Part shown: positions 40,550 through 45,284 of the stretch, piece by piece | How the letters are laid out: each line of letters begins with the position of its first letter | How positions within the stretch are numbered: the first letter of the stretch is position 1 | Source: CG-Epi1 sp964634895 | GTDB lineage: Archaea; Thermoplasmatota; Poseidoniia; MGIII; CG-Epi1 | Direction of reading: 5' to 3' | Assembly: GCA_964634895.1 (NCBI GenBank) | Contig: CAZWJS010000009.1 | Location: 1 to 45,284 of the forward strand | DNA length: 45,284 nucleotides | Notes under the pieces: model-generated | Told to the model about the DNA's origin: nothing | Databases searched by the model: none | What the model saw: the letters and a program-made list of their open reading frames with translations, nothing else | Made by a program: the position numbers and the translations under genes

Positions 40550-41964
40550 TTTGAAATGTGAATTGCATTACCTAGGCTCGCAAGCGCCGATTCAGCAAAT
40601 GCCTCTGTTAGTGTTGGATGAACATGAATAGTACCTGAAACATCCTCTAATCTAGAGCCCATCTCTATAGCATGTGCAAACTCACCTGATAATTCTGAAA
40701 CATGCGAACCAACCGCATGTATGCCTACTATGACATGATTATCAGATCTAGCTGTAATCCTAACAAATCCTCCATCTGAACCTGCATCCATAGCTAAGGC
40801 ACGACCACTGGCTGCAAATGGAAATTTCCCAACAACTACATCAATTCCTTCTTCTTTAGCTTCGTCAGGAGTCAAACCAACTCCAACAAGCTCAGGATCT
40901 GTGAAACAAACTGCTGCAATTGATACGGGTTCGAAAGCCAACCGATGTCCTGCTATTATCTCAGCTACCATTTCACCTTGTGCTGAAGCTTTATGTGCCA
41001 ACATTGGTTCACCAACAACATCTCCAATAGCCCATACATTCTTCATCGAAGTGCGACACTGATTGTCTACTTTGATGAATGAACCATCCATATCTACTGC
41101 CATCTTATCCAAACCCCATCCCTGTGTGTTAGGTTTCCTCCCAACCGTAACAAGTACCTTGTCCGCTTTTATTTTATGATCTTTACCGTCAGAATCTGTA
41201 TACTCTACGGTAGTTAATTTTCCCTTAGTATTAGTTCCTTTAGCTTTGGCACCTAAATTAACTGTAACTTTGTGCTTCCTCAGCCACATATTGATAGGCC
41301 TAGTCATTTCAGAATCATAAATTGGTAATATTTGATCTAAGGCTTCAATGAAAGTTACTTCCGAGCCTAATTTACGATAAGCTATGCCTAATTCAAGACC
41401 AATATATCCGGCACCAATTACTACTAATTTTTTAGGAACTTCATTTAATTCAAGAGCTTCTGTTGATGAAATCACATTATTATCAAAAGGCATGAAAGGC
41501 AATTCGACAGATTTGGACCCATTAGCTAGAATCACATGCTCTGCGTTGATTATCCACTCTTTTTCACCACCACTTACTTCACACGTTTTAGCATTTCTAA
41601 ATTTAGCCCAACCTGATATCAACTCAACTTTTGCCGCCTTTAGTAAACCTTCAACACCTTTATTCAACTTAGTAACTATGGACTCTTTCCAATTCACTAG
41701 TTCTTTCATATTAACTTTAGGTTTACTAGAAACACTAATGCCCATTATGCCTTTGCCTGAATGCTTTTCAATTTCCTCAAAAGAAGATGCTGCATGAATA
41801 ACTGCTTTGGATGGAATACAACCTCGAATCAAGCATGTGCCACCAGCTCTAGAACCTTCCACAATCACAGTATCTAATCCAAGTTGACCTGCACGAATAG
41901 CTGCCACATAGCCACCTGGGCCAGCGCCTACCACTAAAACTTTACAATTACGGATTTCAGCCAT
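40546..41964 (-). CDS. lpdA: Dihydrolipoamide dehydrogenase (E3)
   Basis: 472-aa flavoprotein disulfide reductase re-oxidising the lipoyl group with NAD+. The FAD-binding VVGAGPGGYVAA, redox pair GGTCLIRGCIPSKA (Cys44 and Cys49), NAD-binding VVIGAGYIGLELG, WAIGDVVGEPMLAHKA and the C-terminal active-site HVHPTLTEAF are all present, so the enzyme looks complete. It follows E2 after 6 nt and overlaps lipB at its end. Confidence 0.96.
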   Translation of the reverse strand: MAEIRNCKVLVVGAGPGGYVAAIRAGQLGLDTVIVEGSRAGGTCLIRGCIPSKAVIHAASSFEEIEKHSGKGIMGISVSSKPKVNMKELVNWKESIVTKLNKGVEGLLKAAKVELISGWAKFRNAKTCEVSGGEKEWIINAEHVILANGSKSVELPFMPFDNNVISSTEALELNEVPKKLVVIGAGYIGLELGIAYRKLGSEVTFIEALDQILPIYDSEMTRPINMWLRKHKVTVNLGAKAKGTNTKGKLTTVEYTDSDGKDHKIKADKVLVTVGRKPNTQGWGLDKMAVDMDGSFIKVDNQCRTSMKNVWAIGDVVGEPMLAHKASAQGEMVAEIIAGHRLAFEPVSIAAVCFTDPELVGVGLTPDEAKEEGIDVVVGKFPFAASGRALAMDAGSDGGFVRITARSDNHVIVGIHAVGSHVSELSGEFAHAIEMGSRLEDVSGTIHVHPTLTEAFAESALASLGNAIHISK

Positions 41965-41970
41965 AAAACC

Positions 41971-43227
41971 TCACATGAAAATTGTAGCAGGATACTCAAG
42001 CATAGATTTCAATTCTTGGATAAGTAAAGCGCCATCATACCCGTCTATTATTCGATGATCAAAAGAAGAAGTCAAATTCATCATCTTCCGAACGACTATT
42101 TCTCCTTCTCTAACGACTGCCCTGTCTCTTGCCGCATGAATACTAACTATTGACACTTCTGGATGATTAATTATTGGAGTTGCTCCTAGGCCCCCCATTG
42201 CTCCTAAACTTGTTATTGTTATTGTTGAACCTGTTAATTCCTCTACTGTGGCAGTCTTGTCACGTGCTGCAGATGTAACCCTCCTCAACTCACTAGCAGT
42301 ATCCCAAACATCCCGAGCTTCAGCGTGTTTGATTACTGGAACCATCAACCCATCCTCTGTTTGTGTGGAAATTCCGACATGAACTGCCTCATGCCTTAAT
42401 ACAACACCTTTTTCTTCGTCATAAATTGCATTGCATTGTGGAAATTTTCTCAATGCCTTAATCAACCCTTGAACAATAAAGGGAAGATAAGTTAGCTTAG
42501 GTTGATTTTCAGATCTTGTAGAGTTTAGATGTTGCCGTAAACTTTCAAGTTCAGTAACATCAACTTCTTCGAAATACGAGAAATGTGCTGCATTACGCTT
42601 ACTGATAGCCATTTTTTCTGCAATCTTACGACGTAATCCAATAACTGGTACTTCTTCAACACCCGTCATTTTCACTCCAGATTGAACTGCTGCAAGGCGA
42701 CCACCGCCCGAAATGAATGAATCTAAATCATCATGAGAAATACGACCTGCTGGACCTGTACCTGGTACTTGTGACAAATCAACGCCAGCTTCTCTTGCTC
42801 TTCTCCTAACTGCTGGTGAAGCAAGAGGTTTAGTTCCTGATGCCGTAATCAATGCTGGTCCAGGAGTAGAAACTGGAGCTGTTTTTGGTTCCGATGGTTT
42901 AGCTACTGGTTCTGAGACTTTGACAGGCGCAGGTTCTGGTTCCGGTTCTGGTTCCGGTTCTGGTTCCGGTTCAGAACTGCCTGAACCATCTACTTCAAAG
43001 ACGATTAACTCAGCACCAACAGGAATCATGTCTCCTGGTTTTCCCGTTGTTGAAACAACTTTACCATTAACTGTCGATGGTATTGCAACTGTTGCTTTAT
43101 CTGTCATAAGTTCTACTAAAGGCTCATCTTCCTTTACAGTATCACCTGGTTTGACATTCCATTTTACTATCTCTCCCTCAACAACTCCTTCACCAACATC
43201 CGGTAGCTTGAATACGTGTTTACCCAT
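41971..43227 (-). CDS. Dihydrolipoamide acyltransferase (E2) of a branched-chain 2-oxoacid dehydrogenase-type complex
   Basis: 418-aa E2 core. Domains are one lipoyl domain (1-80) with the lipoylated Lys44 in ELMTDKATVAIPS; an (EP)n/Pro-rich linker (~85-130) encoded by 12-bp repeats; a peripheral subunit-binding domain (~137-172, ASPAVRRRAREAGVDLSQV); and the acyltransferase domain (~195-418) with SFDHRIIDGYDG (His391, Asp395). It transfers acyl groups to CoA. One nucleotide separates it from E1beta. Branched-chain specificity is inferred from E1alpha/E1beta. Confidence 0.94.
   Translation of the reverse strand: MGKHVFKLPDVGEGVVEGEIVKWNVKPGDTVKEDEPLVELMTDKATVAIPSTVNGKVVSTTGKPGDMIPVGAELIVFEVDGSGSSEPEPEPEPEPEPEPAPVKVSEPVAKPSEPKTAPVSTPGPALITASGTKPLASPAVRRRAREAGVDLSQVPGTGPAGRISHDDLDSFISGGGRLAAVQSGVKMTGVEEVPVIGLRRKIAEKMAISKRNAAHFSYFEEVDVTELESLRQHLNSTRSENQPKLTYLPFIVQGLIKALRKFPQCNAIYDEEKGVVLRHEAVHVGISTQTEDGLMVPVIKHAEARDVWDTASELRRVTSAARDKTATVEELTGSTITITSLGAMGGLGATPIINHPEVSIVSIHAARDRAVVREGEIVVRKMMNLTSSFDHRIIDGYDGALLIQELKSMLEYPATIFM
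42932..42973 (-). repeat. 12-bp tandem repeats encoding the E2 Glu-Pro linker
   Basis: Three complete copies of GGTTCTGGTTCC plus half a copy (plus-strand reading), giving alternating Glu-Pro in the minus-strand E2 protein. The unit is a multiple of 3 bp, so length variation keeps the frame. Confidence 0.9.
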
Positions 43228-43228
43228 T

Positions 43229-44242
43229 TTAGTCCTCCACTACCTTCTTCATCGCCTCTATAACCCTTTCCTGACTAGGGAAATAATGCCATTCCAATGA
43301 ATGTGGGAATGGTGTATCCCATCCTGTAACGCGAACAATAGGTGCTTCCAAATGGTAGAAACATGATTCTTGAACCTGTGCAGACAGCTCACCGCCAAAA
43401 CCACTGGTTTTGGGTGCTTCATGCACAATAACGCACCTTCCAGTTTTCCGGACTGAGGCTTCAATAGTATCTATATCCAAAGGTACAAGACTGCGCAAAT
43501 CAATAATTTCTGCATCTATACCACTAGAATCTGCAGCTTCACGTGCCACATGAACCATTGTTCCATATGTTAACACAGTAACTTGGCTTCCAGCTCTTTC
43601 TATTGCTGCTTCACCTAATGGAATTGAATAATAATCTTCAGGAACCTCTCCTTTTGGATGAGTGTCCCATTTCAATGCAGCTTTTTTGTGATCACCATCG
43701 AATGGGCCATTATACAGACGTTTAGGTTCAAAGAAAATTACGGGATCATCATCCTCAATTGCAGTTATCAATAACCCCTTCGTATCGTAAGGATTAGAAG
43801 GCATTACTACCTTCAAACCAGGTGTATGTGTGAAATAAGCCTCAGGACTTTGAGAATGATAATGGCCACCACGAATTCCACCACCACAAGGAGTTCTAAC
43901 TGTTACAGGTGCCCAATATTCCCCTCCACTTCTGTATCTTAATTTAGCAAGCTCATTTGTTAACTGATCAAAAGCGGGAAAAATATAATCTGAAAATTGA
44001 ATCTCAGCCACTGGTCTCAATCCATTGATTCCCATGCCTATTGCTGTAGAAACAATACCTCCTTCTGATAATGGCGAATCAAATACTCTGTGTTTTCCAT
44101 ATTTTGCTTGAAGGCCATCAGTACATCTGAAAACACCTCCAAAATATCCTACATCTTCACCAAAAATACAAACATTAGAATCTTTCTCAAGAATAATATC
44201 AAGAGCTGAATTAACTGACTGAATAATATTCATTTGAACCAT
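43229..44242 (-). CDS. bkdB: 2-oxoacid dehydrogenase E1 component, beta subunit (BCKDH-like)
   Basis: 337-aa subunit that, with E1alpha, decarboxylates a 2-oxo acid with thiamine diphosphate. Characteristic stretches are FGEDVGYFGGVFRCTDGL, FDSPLSEGGIVSTAIGMG, AEIQFSDYIFPAFDQL and HYHSQSPEAYFTHTPGLKVV. The following PVIFFEPKRLYNG is the signature of branched-chain rather than pyruvate enzymes. The C-terminal half has the transketolase C-domain with the VTVLTYGTMVHVA and VIDLRSLVPLD-type segments. It follows E1alpha after 2 nt. Confidence 0.93.
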   Translation of the reverse strand: MVQMNIIQSVNSALDIILEKDSNVCIFGEDVGYFGGVFRCTDGLQAKYGKHRVFDSPLSEGGIVSTAIGMGINGLRPVAEIQFSDYIFPAFDQLTNELAKLRYRSGGEYWAPVTVRTPCGGGIRGGHYHSQSPEAYFTHTPGLKVVMPSNPYDTKGLLITAIEDDDPVIFFEPKRLYNGPFDGDHKKAALKWDTHPKGEVPEDYYSIPLGEAAIERAGSQVTVLTYGTMVHVAREAADSSGIDAEIIDLRSLVPLDIDTIEASVRKTGRCVIVHEAPKTSGFGGELSAQVQESCFYHLEAPIVRVTGWDTPFPHSLEWHYFPSQERVIEAMKKVVED

Positions 44243-44244
44243 AT

Positions 44245-45284
44245 CTAAATCCCCAATTCCTGCCTTTGTTTCCTTAAATGTCTTGGAGGTTTTTTGTAAA
44301 CATCCTCAAATAAAGTCTCTTCAGAAGCCCACGGACCGTCATTCAAAGTACCGTGCTTTTCAGCTTCTTTATATGATTTGATAACTAATTCATCTAATTC
44401 TTTTTCTAATTTATTTTGTTCTGTCTTAGACCATTCGCCTAAATCAATCAAATGATTTTTTAATCTTTCAAGTGGATCGCCCAATGGCCAAGATTTCCAT
44501 TCATCTTTAGGTCTGTATCTAGTTGGATCATCACTGGTTGAATGTGCTTCAGCCCTATATGTGAAAACTTCAATGAATGTAGCACCCTCTCCTTTACGTG
44601 CTCTTTCAGCTGCCCAGCTTGTAACTGAATAAAGGGCTAAGAAGTCATTACCATCAACTCTAATGCTCGGAAGGTCGTAAGCAATACCTCTTGATGCAAA
44701 TGTAGCATCACCCGACGAAAAATTCTTATGCGTAGAAATTGCCCATTGATTGTTAACTACGTTAAGAATAACTGGTGCCTTGTAAACTGATGCAAAATTA
44801 ATCGCATAATGAAAATCTCCTTCTGCTGCAGTTCCGTCGCCTAACCAGGAAATTGTAACGTTATCTTCTCCTTTGTAGGCTGAAGCCATAGCGCAACCTA
44901 CTGCTTGAGGAAATTGGGTTCCAACTGGACTTGAAATAGAAACAAGATTGCCTTCTTTCCAGGAATAGTGCACTGGCATTTGTCTTCCCTTCACATTATC
45001 CTTAGAATTCGTTATACAATGGCAAATCATATCAACTAAATCGCGGCCTCTTACGAATTGTAAACCTGGTTGGCGATAAGAAGGAAACAATATGTCATCT
45101 GGTCGCAAAGCCATACCTTGAGCTATTGCAACTGCCTCTTCACCTAATGATTTCATGTAAAAAGATAATTTACCTTGGCGCTGCATTGTAAGCATACGAT
45201 CATCAAATATTCTTAGAAGTGTCATATGTCTTAATCCTTCTTTTAGAACGGATGGCTTAAGCTTGGGATTCCAAGGTCCAACAG
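44245..45284 (-). CDS. bkdA: 2-oxoacid dehydrogenase E1 component, alpha subunit (BCKDH-like), 5' end beyond the window
   Basis: Thiamine-diphosphate-binding E1alpha. An ATG at 45225 gives 326 aa, but the frame remains open to the window edge with sensible family sequence (VGPWNPKLKPSVLKEGLRH before MTLLRIFDDRM), so the true start lies outside. Motifs are the ThDP site GDGTAAEGDFHYAINFA...NNQWAIS, FPSYRQPGLQF, RVDGNDFLALY, and the phosphorylation-loop-like HSTSDDPTRYRP that marks branched-chain 2-oxoacid dehydrogenases. It is the first visible gene of the E1alpha-E1beta-E2-E3-lipB operon; its promoter is not in the window. Confidence 0.93.
   Translation of the reverse strand, partial: VGPWNPKLKPSVLKEGLRHMTLLRIFDDRMLTMQRQGKLSFYMKSLGEEAVAIAQGMALRPDDILFPSYRQPGLQFVRGRDLVDMICHCITNSKDNVKGRQMPVHYSWKEGNLVSISSPVGTQFPQAVGCAMASAYKGEDNVTISWLGDGTAAEGDFHYAINFASVYKAPVILNVVNNQWAISTHKNFSSGDATFASRGIAYDLPSIRVDGNDFLALYSVTSWAAERARKGEGATFIEVFTYRAEAHSTSDDPTRYRPKDEWKSWPLGDPLERLKNHLIDLGEWSKTEQNKLEKELDELVIKSYKEAEKHGTLNDGPWASEETLFEDVYKKPPRHLRKQRQELGI

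Noticed and set aside
42920..43300. 126-codon plus-strand frame rich in Gly-Ser
   Set aside because: It is the antisense reading of the Glu-Pro linker and lipoyl domain of E2; low complexity only.
44245..45225. E1alpha as a complete 326-aa protein starting at ATG 45225
   Set aside because: The frame continues upstream to the window edge with plausible family sequence, so the gene is cut by the edge.

Overview
The window is AT-rich and looks like chromosomal DNA of a planktonic marine euryarchaeon of the Thermoplasmatota side (Marine Group II/III, Poseidoniales-like). The archaeal hallmarks are ribosomal protein eS17, TBP, RNase P subunit Pop5, a Dph2-type diphthamide synthase, replication factor C large subunit, Hel308, a geranylgeranyl reductase, a DRG GTPase, type II methionine aminopeptidase, a GPN-loop GTPase and a Pcc1 domain. 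Mixed with them are bacterial-type metabolic genes (class 2 dihydroorotate dehydrogenase, lipoate-dependent dehydrogenase complex, methylcrotonyl-CoA carboxylase), as expected for a heterotrophic surface-ocean archaeon. The placement is inferred from gene content, not from a tree. Many starts are leaderless-type, with an AT-rich TATA-like element about 25 nt upstream, and neighbouring genes often overlap as ATGA or TAATG.

Layout. 1-4247 (-): leucine-catabolism operon with methylcrotonyl-CoA carboxylase carboxyltransferase (cut by the window edge), a separate biotin carrier, biotin carboxylase and a methylglutaconyl-CoA hydratase-like enzyme. 4292-8091 (-): GPN-loop GTPase and a large secreted CARDB-repeat protein. 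8198-16070 (+): SMUG1-like uracil-DNA glycosylase, a two-gene putative uptake cassette (ECF S-component-like membrane protein plus tethered DUF4430-like protein), a clostripain-like protease and a subtilisin-like protease with CARDB and PKD repeats and a cytoplasmic zinc ribbon. 16076-20721: pyrD, a small membrane protein, a GT2 glycosyltransferase, a membrane-anchored protein of unknown function, and the eS17-geranylgeranyl reductase pair. 20821-27400 (+): PRC-barrel protein, tRNA-Gln(CTG), a 57-aa membrane peptide coupled to a PqqD-like protein, Dph2, a divergent TBP, an asparagine-synthase-like/Pcc1 fusion, MazG-like protein, citrate synthase, Sua5/YrdC and methionine aminopeptidase. 27393-32480: CLC channel with CBS domains, a 42-aa ORF, a SAP-domain protein, DRG GTPase (-), an acidic coiled-coil protein and Pop5. 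32519-39927: membrane protein, Hel308, membrane protein, RfcL, DinB (-) and TrpRS. 39908-45284 (-): lipB-E3-E2-E1beta-E1alpha, a branched-chain 2-oxoacid dehydrogenase-like operon whose first gene runs off the window.

How it fits together. Secreted proteases release peptides. The 2-oxoacid dehydrogenase complex and the MCC/hydratase operon, at opposite ends of the window, would take leucine to HMG-CoA, which in archaea is also the precursor of isoprenoid lipids. Citrate synthase and quinone-linked PyrD fit aerobic respiration. The most novel-looking items are the asparagine-synthase-like/Pcc1 fusion close to Sua5 (both parts of t6A tRNA biology), the ECF-S-like/DUF4430-like cassette, the zinc-ribbon-tailed subtilase, the divergent TBP, and the convergent rfcL/dinB overlap in which two PCNA-binding tails are encoded antisense to each other. 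There is no CRISPR array, insertion sequence or prophage, and no gene-free stretch longer than about 300 bases.
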